From Mnemiopsis leidyi (lineage: Eukaryota; Ctenophora; Tentaculata; Lobata; Bolinopsidae), in contig JH153525.1 in the NCBI GenBank assembly GCA_000226015.1, positions 37,093 to 62,417 of the forward strand: DNA of 25,325 nucleotides, given 5' to 3'. Shown here piece after piece: positions 1 through 12,900 of this stretch. Position 1 is the first letter of the stretch, and each line of letters starts with the position of its first letter. The translations under genes and the position numbers were made by a program. The notes below the pieces were generated by a model. The model was not told where the DNA came from, did not search any database, and worked only from the letters and a program-made list of their open reading frames with translations.

Positions 1-1115
1 TTTTGATTTTAGGAGGAGTCTCACATTTGTTGTGATTTTAGGAGGTGTCTCACATTTGTTTTGATTTGAGACACCTCCTTGCAAAATTAGCTTTGCTGGT
101 ATGTACAACGTTTTTGAGACTCCTCCATCAAAACAAATGTGAGACACCTCCTAAAGAGTGTAGTTTTACACGAAAATTAGAGCAATTATACACGTTAATT
201 AGTTCTTACACTCACCCCTAAACGAAATTTTTATTTTTTCTGAACGAGAGAGCCGAAAAAGGCAAAAAATTGACCTTAACCGTTTGAAACCAGACAAACG
301 GTTCTTGGCCTAAAATTGGCCGCTGAATCGAAATAAGTAGGTCCCAGAACCCAGAAACGCTTCCTTCTATCCGATAATTGCACTTTCTTCCAGAAAGTAA
401 AGTTAGTGTTCCTGGGTTGCTTGGCCAGCTGTCGGGATGTAATTGGCCATGTGGACCCAAAACTTTGCGTAGAATCGTTTGATCATGGTCCTGGAGCCCA
501 CAGAAGCTTCCTTATAGCAAATTTACGAACCTGAAATGTCTTAGGTACAGTAAATTTGGTACCCCGGGCCATTAAACGGGACAAACTTGACTGTGCTGAT
601 CTAAAATTTTGCGTAAATTCGTTTGGTCATGGTTCTGGAGTCCACAGAGACTTCCTTATAGCAAATTTACGAACCTATAATGTCTAAGGTACAGTAAATT
701 TGGTACCCTGGGCTGTTGACCGGATAAACTTGACTGTGCTGTTCTAAAATTTTACGTAGAATCGTTTGGTCATGGTTCTGGAGACCACAGAGGCTTCCTC
801 ATAGCAAATTAACGAACCTAAAATGTCTTAGGTACAGTAAATTTGGTACCCTGGTCAATTTTTGGCCTTTTTCGGCTCTCTCGTTCAGAAAAAATAAAAA
901 TTTCGTTTAGGGGTGCGTGTATGAACTAATTAACGTGTATAATTGCTCTAATTTTCGTGTAAAACTACACTCTTTAGGAGGTGTCTCACATTTGTTTTGA
1001 TGGAGGAGTCTCAAAAACGTTGTACATACCAGCAAGGCTAATTTTGCAAGGAGGTGTCTCAAATCAAAACAATTTGGAGACACCTCCTAAATCAAAACAA
1101 ATATGAGACACTTCC
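1..1115. mobile_element. Foldback-type DNA element with ~265-bp inverted arms
   Basis: The left arm (about 12-275) is the near-exact reverse complement of the right arm (853-1115). Matching landmarks are GAACGAGAGAGCCGAAAAAG in the left arm near 242 and its complement near 870, and the AGGAGGTGTCTCACATTTG motif, which occurs several times in each arm in both orientations. The interior (about 310-856) is not coding; it holds tandem ~144-bp units. Long inverted repeats made of short subrepeats around a non-coding core are the hallmark of foldback elements, and this copy would be non-autonomous. The first 11 bases still resemble the subrepeat, so the true left end may lie outside the window. No target-site duplication can be judged. 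The architecture is certain; family assignment is not possible from sequence alone. Confidence 0.85.
310..856. repeat. Tandem ~144-bp repeats inside the foldback element
   Basis: Units start at about 310 (diverged), 457, 601 and 744, giving periods of 147, 144 and 143. The last unit is cut by the right inverted arm at about 853. Each carries AATCGTTTGGTCATGG-like, CACAGAGGCTTCC-like and GGTACAGTAAATTTGGTACC-like blocks. No open frame is conserved between units. Confidence 0.85.
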
Positions 1116-2940
1116 CCACGAATACCGTTCTCTATAAGATTTTAAAGGTTTTCAAAGATTCTGTTTAATAATTATTGAGTTTAGAGTTTTTAAGATATTT
1201 TTAGAGTTTAGGTGTGATGATGCTGGCATCATTATTAATTATTTATTATTTATTATTATTACAGAAATATGGCTCAAGGCATTTCAAAAACACAGTGTTT
1301 TTTAAAGGTCTACTGCTTTCAATGTTGGCTGATAATATGAACGTTACCACTCCTACTTCACTATTTTCTGCCAACATTATCCAGAAAAACGCTAAGAATA
1401 TGCTCCTGGACCTACAGAAAAGTCATGAAAGTTCCAACTGGCAACCATTCTTGTTAAATAATATACCAGGTCTAAGACGATCAAACCGATACTGTGTCCA
1501 AGCTGTTCCAAATCCATGAAAACCTTATTTACTTATAATTACTTAATCGATACAATGCTAAGTTGTGAAGCCCCTGACAGACTAAAGCAAAACTGCTCAC
1601 ATAAACAACATTTTTCAAATGACGAAATTAGACAACAAGGGCTATAAACTCAAGGCTCAGCTTACATCTTAACCAATTAAGACAGGTCATCTGTCTGCAA
1701 TAGATAACATTTTCACTGCCACATATACGCAATAATCTCACCAACTGTGAATACGATACGACAATAACATACTTACATTGCTATGCAGATGCATGATTTT
1801 TTCACATAATCTCTCTCAGCCGAATATCGATTATAGAAACTATTTATACAGTTACACACAAATATACTTTATACCAAGCGTGTATAAACAGCATTCTAAG
1901 CGTGCACACACTTTGGAAGCCTTGTCAGTGCAATTCCAGTTTGATACTTTTTGATTGAATTTGATGAAATGAGTGATCCCTTTTTAATAAATGAATTTGA
2001 TATTAATAAATGAAAAATTGTGTGAAAAATTTATAATTTTTATAATATTATATATTATATACTGTTTAATGGCCCATTAGATGCCAGCCCGGGTAGCTGT
2101 AGGGCAACAAATCAATCAAATCTTCTTGGCACTTAATTTAGATCAAAAAGTGTTAATTTTGATTGACTAATTTGGCATGACTTTAGACTCATGGTGCTAG
2201 TTGAATTGTCATCTATGTAATACTAATATGGAGTGGTGATCAAAGTACTTTTACATAGCTTAACTTTTAATTTTATGCTTCAACCAGAGGTAAAAACTTA
2301 ATTTTAGCCTTTAAACTTGATAGCTTAACTTTTACTTATATAGCCAACGATTTTTTGATCGTTTGAACCCAAAGTATATAAGGTTTTATGATTAATGTAC
2401 AGTAATTGTTACTCACAACATATTGCTTATGCCTAATTGCTACATATGTAACAGATAATCATAAGGCACATGTAAAATCAAACACTGAAAAATGCTGCTA
2501 TTTGTGAGGTTAGAAATAATATTGTAAATATAACATGCATATTTCGATACAAATACAACATTTAACTAACATCATGATTTTCAATATGGAACCACATAAA
2601 AGATTTACATAAATTAATCACCCTCATTTCTAAAAATGTTATTGAATCAATCATAGTTTGTAGATAAATGAGAAGCTAAAAAAGGTTAAAACCTTCTATA
2701 GTCCCCACAATAATTCAAATAACTGGTGAGTCAGTTTGCGAAGAAGGTATGCTCATCTGTTTATTCAATTTTACAAATTTTAAAAAATTTCCTTGTGTTT
2801 AACAATGGTCTGACTGTGTTAAGTAAGCAGCACGAATTAAAAATGTTTTGATGTAACTGCAGCAATTTTCAAAATTTCTAAAACGAACTCAAACATTTTT
2901 CCTTGCGTTTAAAATTTGATAATCCGAGGACAGCAGCTCA
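1116..2940. other. Gene-poor AT-rich DNA
   Basis: No exon with convincing coding character is visible. An open stretch of about 84 codons (about 1275-1519) follows an acceptor-like TTATTATTATTACAG and ends at a TGA. It resembles nothing I know and has no phase-matched partner exon, so it is not annotated as a gene. Around 2030-2065 the DNA is almost pure A/T. Confidence 0.5.
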
Positions 2941-2944
2941 TAGC

Positions 2945-3018
2945 TGTGGTCCACAATAACATGATGAATTGAAGAAGATGTCTAGATGAGTGCTCTACCA
3001 ATTGAGCTACCGGCCCTT
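2945..3018 (-). mobile_element. tRNA-derived SINE-like fragment (5' half only)
   Basis: On the minus strand the sequence reads GGGCCGGTAGCTCAATTGGT then AGAGCA. That is a tRNA acceptor/D-arm with a perfect RNA polymerase III A box (TAGCTCAATTGG at 3009-2998) and a paired GCTC/GAGC D-stem. The expected anticodon stem does not pair and no clear B box (GGTTCRANNCC) follows, so this is not a functional tRNA. A tRNA-derived SINE fragment is the simplest reading; the flank at 3019-3200 is also less AT-rich than its surroundings and may belong to the same element. Confidence 0.5.
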
Positions 3019-3316
3019 ATTTGGCTGATGTGGACATCTCGGATGGCCAGCCCAACTCTGCTACCACACCACTTCGGGGAACACACCAGGGTTCAGGCAC
3101 TTGTCTGTCCACGCGCACGAGTGCACCAGGATAGCAGAACCCCCCAGTGTGTTATGTGCATTTCCAGTGGGAAAATTGGGGTTCCAGAACAGATGACCAT
3201 TCTGGAATATGTAAATTTTTTGTAACGGTTTTACTTTTTCTGGAATAATGAAATTATTGAAGAACCCATCAATTGTGGTAACCAGTAATCACCCTATTAT
3301 ATCCTTAGAAAGAATC

Positions 3317-4338
<1,022 letters not shown>

Positions 4339-4430
4339 ACAAACAGTTAGGATTTACTGGGGGTTTTCATCTGCATACTATCATGATAATGAACTTTTAA
4401 ATACCTTTGTACATCCATATTGAAAGAAAT

Positions 4431-4436
4431 ATTAAA
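4431..4436 (+). terminator. Candidate poly(A) signal ATTAAA for MORN5
   Basis: ATTAAA lies 136 bp after the MORN5 stop. It is the commonest variant of AATAAA, and no AATAAA is closer. Position and hexamer only, so weak. Confidence 0.35.
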
Positions 4437-6195
4437 ATTTCTGAATTTTCTTGAAGGTGGAGGAGCCAGACACCTAAAGACCTAAGTAAAGTTATAACTT
4501 CGGAGTATATGGTTTTAGTTTTCCAAGGCTTTTTTTAATTGATTTGTAAATATTTTCACTTTTAAATGTAATATTTTTTGCCAAATCCTTATAAACATTC
4601 AAGATCTTAACGATTTCACTTCATCATAATGATAATTCTCAACTGATCAAATTAAGGATATTGATACATGATTATATTACTTTGTGCAAAAGATTTTATA
4701 GAACTGTACAGTTTGCTGTAGCCACCTCGCTTGATTTCTGTCTCGTGAATTAGATAAATCAGAAGAAGGAGGATATATACCTAAGTACTGTGTAGTGTAA
4801 GTTGTTACCTACAGACTCGCTGGCGGATCATACATAGAAGGATAATGAGCATGCTTGCTTGCGTGGTGGTAACCGTTTTGTAAGGAGTCATTATGTGGGT
4901 AGCAAGCAAACTAGCTCTTTTGCTAAGTAATTCGGTTTTGCTCATTGTTCCTTTGTCTCGTATTGTAGTATCGTACTGGAGATACTGATTCATTTTAGCA
5001 ATTCTTATAGCATATAATCGTGATTTTCTTTATCGCGTCCCACAGCCGTCGTCCTACATGGTTTTGTATTTTTGCTGCATACCTTAAAGCAATTAGCGAA
5101 CTTTGTAAAGTTATGTTGCAATTGATTAGTGTTACCTTACTGTATATTTCTAGTGTAGGGTGTACATTGTTGTCTTTAGAGAATTTAGAAAAAACTCACA
5201 GAGAAACCTACATTTAGATTAGTACGGAAATTAACTAGTACGGTAATATAACTTATGAAGTAGCCATAATAATACTTGTAGTAAGTCTATTATACAAAGT
5301 TTGTTGACTGATATCCACTAAGAGTCATCAGATGTTTAGCAAATTTGAATTAACCAAATAGTATTAAATATATTCAAATATGTCATAATGATAATGCTCA
5401 ATAGAGTGGATTTTCCTGGCGTTGATTAATTTCGCCATCCTGTATTTCGCCTGGCTCGTGAAGTTGAATCTAAACACAGCACTGAGCACGTTGAATAAAG
5501 GAAATACTCATTTTGAGTCTCAGACCTAATTCTTATGATTCCGTGGTATATTTCACTGTGTTACGGGAAACAAACATTTAAAACAAACCCATGATTTTTT
5601 ATGGTTAAAGGGTTTTGAGTTTTGACTTTTGACAACAAAGCTGCAATGAGTCCTCCGTAGTGTTAATGCCATTGTAATCATTGTAATGCCATGGTAATGT
5701 ACAAGATTAGTATTCGGCTTTAGCTGCCGTAACGTGCTCTGTCACATCGCCCGATATCCATTTCCGACTTTTTCAAGGAATGAATATACTGTATCTGGAA
5801 CAGCTTTTAAAGCTGGATAATATACACACACCTAGCTTGCGGTACTAACCCTGACATAATATAACGTGTGTGTTCTTGAAGACAACGTCTTATAATCATA
5901 TTGGTTACCTTGCAGACAGTTCATTAATTAAGAATAAAGAGTAGAGAAGTTGGTCATGCACTCCGTAAAAGTGTTACAGACGAAATACAAAATATCTTTC
6001 CAATAGTGGCTATGTAACACACACTCTCTTTAGCTGTGTTACTGGGCACTACATACAAACTAATGTCGTATAATGTCGTATAAGAAAACACCACATTCCT
6101 CTACGTAAGAATGTGAGTATAATTCTAATCTCTAATTAATCGTAGTTCCCCTCCCCAGCTGAATTACCTGTGCCAGCTGAGTTCTGCTTGCTTTG
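4437..6195. other. Intergenic DNA, no feature recognised
   Basis: The open frames here are short, and none is flanked by phase-compatible splice sites or resembles a known protein. Small direct repeats (such as TGTCGTATAA twice at about 6064-6082) are the only structure seen. Confidence 0.5.
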
Positions 6196-6198
6196 TTC

Positions 6199-6366
6199 GG
6201 AGAATCTAACTGACCGTGTCGTCTCCACGGGTGGCACAATAATAAGAGTCGTACTAGAAGCCGAGCAAGCAACAATCGTGTTTCTACCGAAGTAAACACG
6301 TGGCAGCTGGCACTCAGGTCACGTGACAGCTAATTGACCAATCACGGAGCTCCGTTAGATTCTCCG
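6199..6366. repeat. Short inverted repeat flanking the promoter-like cluster
   Basis: TTCGGAGAATCTAAC on the left (about 6197) and GTTAGATTCTCCGGA on the right (about 6352) form a 13-bp perfect inverted pair. They bracket the E-box/CCAAT cluster. They could be end repeats of a small element or chance. Confidence 0.4.
6297..6342 (+). promoter_or_regulatory. Promoter-like cluster: two E-boxes and a CCAAT box
   Basis: CACGTG at 6297-6302 and GGTCACGTGAC at 6317-6327 are palindromic E-boxes of the bHLH-zip (USF/MITF/MYC-like) type. CCAAT lies at 6338-6342 within GACCAATCACGG, a good NF-Y site. Paired E-boxes and CCAAT within 50 bp are typical of TATA-less animal promoters. The first coding exon on the same strand begins about 640 bp downstream, so a 5' UTR or leader intron would be needed. 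Assignment to that gene is inference. Confidence 0.5.
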
Positions 6367-6979
6367 GATTACAATGCCTTATTGTCTTATTAGTCTTGTC
6401 TTACAACAACTGTATGCAGTACATAGTGAGACGTATCGCTTTTCTAACTGTTTACTGTTCTCTGTCTTTTTACTTTTTTTTCATGTTTTCTAACTGTTTA
6501 AAGGTTCTCTAACTGTTTACTGTTTGTTAGTGTGTACTTAAACAGTTGTACTTTTCTACTTAATCGCTTCTTGAGTTCATGTTGCAGTACATTGGTTACT
6601 CGGATATTTGATACCTTCACTTTTAGTAAGGTACGATAATTATTGTAACCTGATAATGAAATAAGATGTGATTACTTGTAGAATACGACCTGTGATTTGT
6701 ACTAGTAGCCATGGTAACATATTGGAAGTAGTAACACCGTGGTCTGATGGTGCAGTGTTCATTTTAAATCGTACCAGCAGGTTTCTTTTTCTATAATATT
6801 ATTCATTTTGTCGTGTTTACTTTTTCTTTATTTCAATCGTTGAGATTTGTTGACAACACTGCCATCGATTTTCCGTGCCGTCAGATCGTTACTAATCTCT
6901 GTAACATTTGTAGTATCTAGTATGTAATGTGTAGATGTGAGCTGTAACTAACCAATATGTAGAACGAGACGAAAACTGA

Positions 6980-9900
6980 ATGGGATTTTTTGGGCGGAAG
7001 GGACTGGGAAGCAACTCTAATGGATCGGAAAAAAAGCTGGGGGGTCTCAGCTGGATGCAGGCAATCCAGGAGGCTAAAATCAAGAAGGCTCGGATGAACG
7101 ACTTGAAAAACATTTACCACGAAAATCAGAGTGAGTTAATTTGGACCTTTTAAGCTAGTTTCTAGAAACATCATATGTACATTACACATTTCCTTTGCTT
7201 TTTAGTATTAGTACAGTGTCAATTCTGAATATTGTAATTTACCGTAATGTGATGTATGCATGAAATGTGGTCTGTGTAACCTATAAAAGCTCGCCATTAC
7301 TTCATCTTCATTTTTATACGCTGGATCACAGATTTAACTCGAAATGATAAAATAATCATGCACTTATCGAGATTTTCGGATGCTACAATTTGTGATATCA
7401 CGTTGGAAGCTGTAACCATCAGTGGCCTTATAAACAGTTGAAGATTCTAGCTGTCCAATATGATGAGAACAGTTAAAAGCTATTCCACACTTAACATGTA
7501 GAGCTTATAGATGTCTAGCAGTACGGTATCTTAGTTTCTTTGCTGTTGACTGTGTTGAGCTGCAGTGAATATGGAGCTCGATCGCCGATCTAAGTTTGTC
7601 ACGCCACCGCGCTGTAAATTCGTAGAGTTGCAGAAGATCGTGAACCTTCACAAAAGTAATGACATGAGTATCTATATATCTACTTTCTATATACAGTAAA
7701 ACCTCCGTTTACTGGGCATCTCGGGGGGAAAGGGAGAAGGCCCGGTAAATCGAGGGACACGTTGAATCGAGGCACGGTAAATAGAGGTTTTACTGTAGTA
7801 AATATAGTATGTTGTTTCGCACATAGAACTGTTGTTTGAGCTGTTCACTGTTCTACCTATACCTAATATCGAATTGACAGTTTTACTTCAAAATTCTAAA
7901 TTCCTGATTTATTTAGGAAATTTTAGTACAGTTGTTTAGTCATCTTATTTCCCTCCACATGGCGAATATAAAGCCAGTCATCGAGCAGCTTTAGCGCCTC
8001 TAACCGGCATGTGTGAGATTGTCTCACTAAAACTAACTTGTTTAAAACTGTTTCAGATTCAGGTGCCCACATGGTGTGGCAGCACCTTCGGGACGAAAGT
8101 GGCAACAAAATGAACGCTGCTTCCAAAGTTTGCGTTTTGTCACTTTACTATTTACCTTTCGTTATTTGAGACGGCAGTTTTTTACAATAAATATGTTGTG
8201 AGAGACATTGTACGATTTAAGTTTCTCTTGACGGTGTATGAACTATTGTCAAGAAGGCTGGGGTGTTTGCCAACGCCCAAATAGTCTAAATTCCTAACTT
8301 TCTCAGCATAAACCCCACCACGAACATTACGTACAAAGAGCTCTGAAGAAGGCAGCACAAAATGAGAACTGTAATTCGGTATGTATTTTAAATAACATGT
8401 CAATGAAATTTTTACATTTAACTTCTGGAAAGGTTACTGCAGCATTTTAGTCTCTATATTTGATGACATTTGATGATTTACAGTATGAATTTGAAAAAAA
8501 CCGAAATAAATGGTTATTTTCGATGTTTGCTGCAGATTGCAGGTAGTTAACCGTGCCGTATCCTACAAAATTCAAAGTTTATAAACCTTGAACGTAATGA
8601 TTGTAACTTGGTGCCAATCAAGCATATCCTCAACTTTAATGTTCTTTCTCGTTATCTTTTCTTAAACGTTAAACGAGCGATCACAAACCTTTTGATATCA
8701 TTAATGCCGACTTGATAATTCTAGTTTAAAATTGAATTGATTTTGCACAGCGTAAATCTTAACAATTCATGTTTAAAAATATGAAACATTGCATGACTGT
8801 CTTTGTTAGAAAAGTGCCGCTGAGATGTAAACAAAATAATGATATGTTGAAGCAGAGATGACATTAACATATTGATTGTAAATAACGTGTTTAAAAGTCA
8901 ACAAGTAAATCAAAACCTAAAACGAATCTCCGACAGCGGGAAGGGAACTTCATGTCGACCAGTAGTCGGGATCAAGTGCTGCTGATGTACCGGGCAGCCC
9001 AGAAGAACAAGACAAAAGCAGGACAAATGTTGGTTGGGAAGGGCAGAAAGGAGAACCTGAACTATTATCCTGGGATGTTAACCGGTTCTTTGTCAGATCG
9101 GAACAGCGATGCTGTCATCACTGATTTCGAGGTATTATTTAAAATCTGAATTTTAAAGTTTTAAGTTTTATCAATTAATACCTCTGTAGTCTTACGACAA
9201 GTAGGTTTAACATAAGTTATACTTTTTTATAGTTAGCAGTTGGTTTTCTGGGCGAACTGAGTGTGTGTTTATTCAGTATTTCAGTCTTAAGTTTACCACT
9301 TTATCTGTTAAGAAGTGTTTCTCAAAATACCACGTTTACTGTCCGTTATAAACGTTCGCTCACATCGCCCTGCCAAATAACCTGTTATAAGGTTATAAAT
9401 GTTACGTGATTCTAGCGTCAACATAAAGTACGAATTGTGCCAACTTTAGAAACAGTAGAAAAATACATATTCCTTTATACCGTTCATTGCCTTAAGATAA
9501 ACTACTAAACTAGTAACTAAAATCACATAAATATGAAAAGATATTTCCTTCTAAAAAAAGTGTGGCTCAAAGAACCTCATTAAAATAAGATGTATCTTAC
9601 AAATAGAACATACTCCTCATATGGAGGAATTTGCTTCAAGTAGCTATTTTTGGCTAAATTGTACAGTGTTCAAATTGGGACTCGGCTGGACTTCCCCGGT
9701 TTTGATCATGAAGTTCGAGTCCGTTTCGCCCTTCCTTTTCTTCTTCACTTCTCTTAATACCTGTCTGGACTAACAAAGACAGTATTGGAAGTCTGGGATT
9801 CACGGAGATCTTTTGATTTTGATAAAAGAGTCATAACCGCACTTGGTGAAGAAAAGGAAACTTCGACGGGTTTCACATTACCAGTTTCTGGGCTCCCAAC

Positions 9901-12900
9901 TCTACATGGTATACTGAACTTAGGTTTCTCCCCCAGGCGAAGGAAAATATCTGCAACCTTCTTGTGTAAATCTTCCCTATCTCCTCCGGTAAGCCCGTGA
10001 ATCATGAGATTTCTGCTTCTGTCTTCGGTACCTTCTTAACGACTGTCTTAACGACTGTCTGTAACTTAACCACTCCAGCGTAAGACTTAACCTCCGTCTG
10101 AACAGTCTCCTTGAAAGTTTGAACAGTGTCCTGTCCCATCTCTATAATCTGATTTTGAAGAACAATTATGTTCTTCTGGTCTTCGACTTTTTACAAACAG
10201 AAACGTCAGAATATGCTCTTTAAATTTCCAACCAATAATGCTCTTTAGCTAGAAGAATTTGATGGTAGAATTATAAATAGTTTATTCTTTGATCACGGTA
10301 GTCAAATTTGCCATGCAAACAAACGTGCTTTCAAATGAAAGCGACCACTTGCTTGGATCTCTCATTGGTCACACCTGAAACAGCACATAATTGTAACGCG
10401 CGATGCAAAACTTGTTATTATGAGGGCGCAAATCCACATTGTTTCCATAGCAACCAAGCCGCGCAAGATATAAATTACAGCGCGCGCGCTCAACAACTCC
10501 TAAGGGTCGAATTTTGACGAAAAACGTGCTTTTGGATTTTCCACTTTTACATAATGACGGTTCGTGCTGAAAGTGACGCGCTGAAAAAATCCGTCCCAGT
10601 TTGAAATATTTTGACACCAACAAGCGTCCTGTTTTTCATCGGGAACATCTGCATCTTACGAGATTTCATCTGCAGATATCTGGGCGTAAGCCCACCTTTC
10701 TGGATATGTCCGCGTTTAAGCATTAAGGATGATTGCATCTTGTAATTGTACAGTAATTAATTCTTGGAGTGTATCGTGCCCAAGTCGACTTATCTTCTCG
10801 GTTTCAGTTTTACAAAATAAGGACGAATTCCTGGAAAGCGTCATCAGCGCGGATTGCGGAAAAGTGTCTTAATTTGAAATACCGTCACATGTACTGCCAC
10901 AATTTTAAAACTGTGTCATTTACCGTAAATGACACGAGTGCGCGGCTCCTTAAATTTAAGTGATTTTTCGAAAGTCAACTTTTATGTTTTACGAAATGTG
11001 GACCCGTGTCCTTCTGCACGTATTAAGCACCTATGATATCGGAAAGAAATGGCGTCAATGATCGATTGCTACACGTTGCCTAGCCCTGCTGTCGCGAAGG
11101 GTCACAACGTGAGACAAGTCAATGATTGTTAACGGTCGATGCCCGTTTTGTTCGCCAGGCCAGATATGCCAGAAATGCGTGAGACTGAGAGCGCGTGTGA
11201 TAACCGTGACGTAGTAGTACAACAATGATTGTNNNNNNNNNNNNNNCACAACTATGGCCACGACTTCATAGAAATTTCCCCCATGGTCAATGGTCAAAAA
11301 TTTTGACCATTTGACTACGGCAAATTTGAAATTTTGGCCATGGTCAAAAATTATAACCATTTGACCACGGCAATTTTGAAATTTTGGCCATGGTCATGGT
11401 CAAAAATTTTTGACCATTTGACCATGACACCCGGACGTAGGCCAAATGGTCAAAAAATCGTGGTCATCTTGACCCCCCAAAATTAGACGAGTTTAGTGGT
11501 GAGCTTGGCCGAAGTACACTCGTAAATGAATTTCAACTTTCAGTAGTTAGATAATGGCTCATTAGTTGCCTGGGAATGCCGAACGCTGCTTTTGTTGCGC
11601 ATGACAAATTACAAAATGTCAAGCATCGCTGCATATAAGCTTTAACTTAGCCGTATCATTAACATTGTCTTTCATTTCGGTGTATTCAAATCAAAGTAGG
11701 TGCTCTTTTTTAAATCTTAGCCTATGAGAGTATGCACGTGTGATCAGTGCATCATATTGTACACTGTACAGAGTCGGTACTCCACTGCCACAGCAGTGAG
11801 CGATTTGCGACAGTGAATATAGATAAGCTATAACTGGCAGGGCGTCAGAATTATTGAATTATTTATGCGATTTAAAATGGGCCTAATTTGGCAATGAAAT
11901 CAGCTCCTTCAGTGAAAACACAAATAGCAATTGGCTTTCTGAGAAACATTTCGGCTTCCATTGACGTCAAGTTATTAAAAGCGGACAGCTTTGCCTCAAA
12001 GAATCCATTAGAAAACTCGTGACGATACAGCTACAAATCTAATGTAGATAATATGATTGGGGCAGGCGTGCGGGTAGTAAGGAACGTTTAATGAGAGGTA
12101 AAGAAGTTAAGAGCGTCAAAAGAAAGTGGGTCATTATGAAGGAGAAGCTCATTAATTAACTCTAGCGTGGATTCAGCTGACAACCATGACAATGTCTAGT
12201 TTGTAACATAAATATTTAAACTGAACGTAAGAGGTGACAACATTGTCGTTTTAAAGCATTACATGCTAATAGTACGAATTAATGATCGAACTGCAGCCAT
12301 TCAGTGCGATTACATAATTAGTATTGAAAGTAATGCTCGATTAATCGATTAAAGCTAAGATTTACTTACGTTGAGGTGCATTGCAAGTCAAACAAAAATT
12401 CACAGAAATGCGGAGAAATTTTGTTCCATAATGAAATGAAAATAGATTTCTACTTGAGTTTTGGTTATCATAAACACTACGGGTAATACGAAACCATGCT
12501 AAGGCCATCTATCACTTTGCTTAGACCATAATTTTTTTTTATTGAACACTTTCAAATAGTACAGTGAGTTATACATAAGTGAATTATATAAAAATCATTT
12601 TCGAACCCGAGAAATTGAATAAGACTGCTCTGAAAAATAGGCCAAACACTGTACTAAATGACGGAAGACCAAAACGTAGTTTTGCCTGGCGAACCAGGCC
12701 TACACAAGATGGAAAATAAATAATTATGCAATGAGTTGTACGTATTTGAAGTAATTGCTTACTTGAATATCACAACATTGAGTCATTTTAGACAAGATTT
12801 ATACTTGTTTCGTTGTCAAAAATGAAGTTATTTATACATGTATCCTTGTTAATAGTAAAGTTATTTATACAAGAATACCTGTGAATAATAAAGTAATTAA

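Noticed and set aside
1275..1519. Possible terminal exon after an acceptor-like TATTACAG
   Set aside because: No recognisable protein, no phase-matched upstream exon in the window, and the upstream sequence is a transposon; could be real only with transcript evidence.
2945..3018. A tRNA gene
   Set aside because: Only the acceptor and D-arm are tRNA-like; the anticodon arm does not pair and no B box is present.
6892..7120. Two minus-strand open frames of about 70 codons
   Set aside because: Both are antisense to exon 1 of the plus-strand gene, which has the better start, donor and phase continuity.
7923..8126. Minus-strand open frame of 67 codons
   Set aside because: It is antisense to exon 3 of the plus-strand gene and has no splice context.
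9785..10000. Plus-strand open frame of 71 codons
   Set aside because: Antisense shadow of the LINE ORF1 relic.
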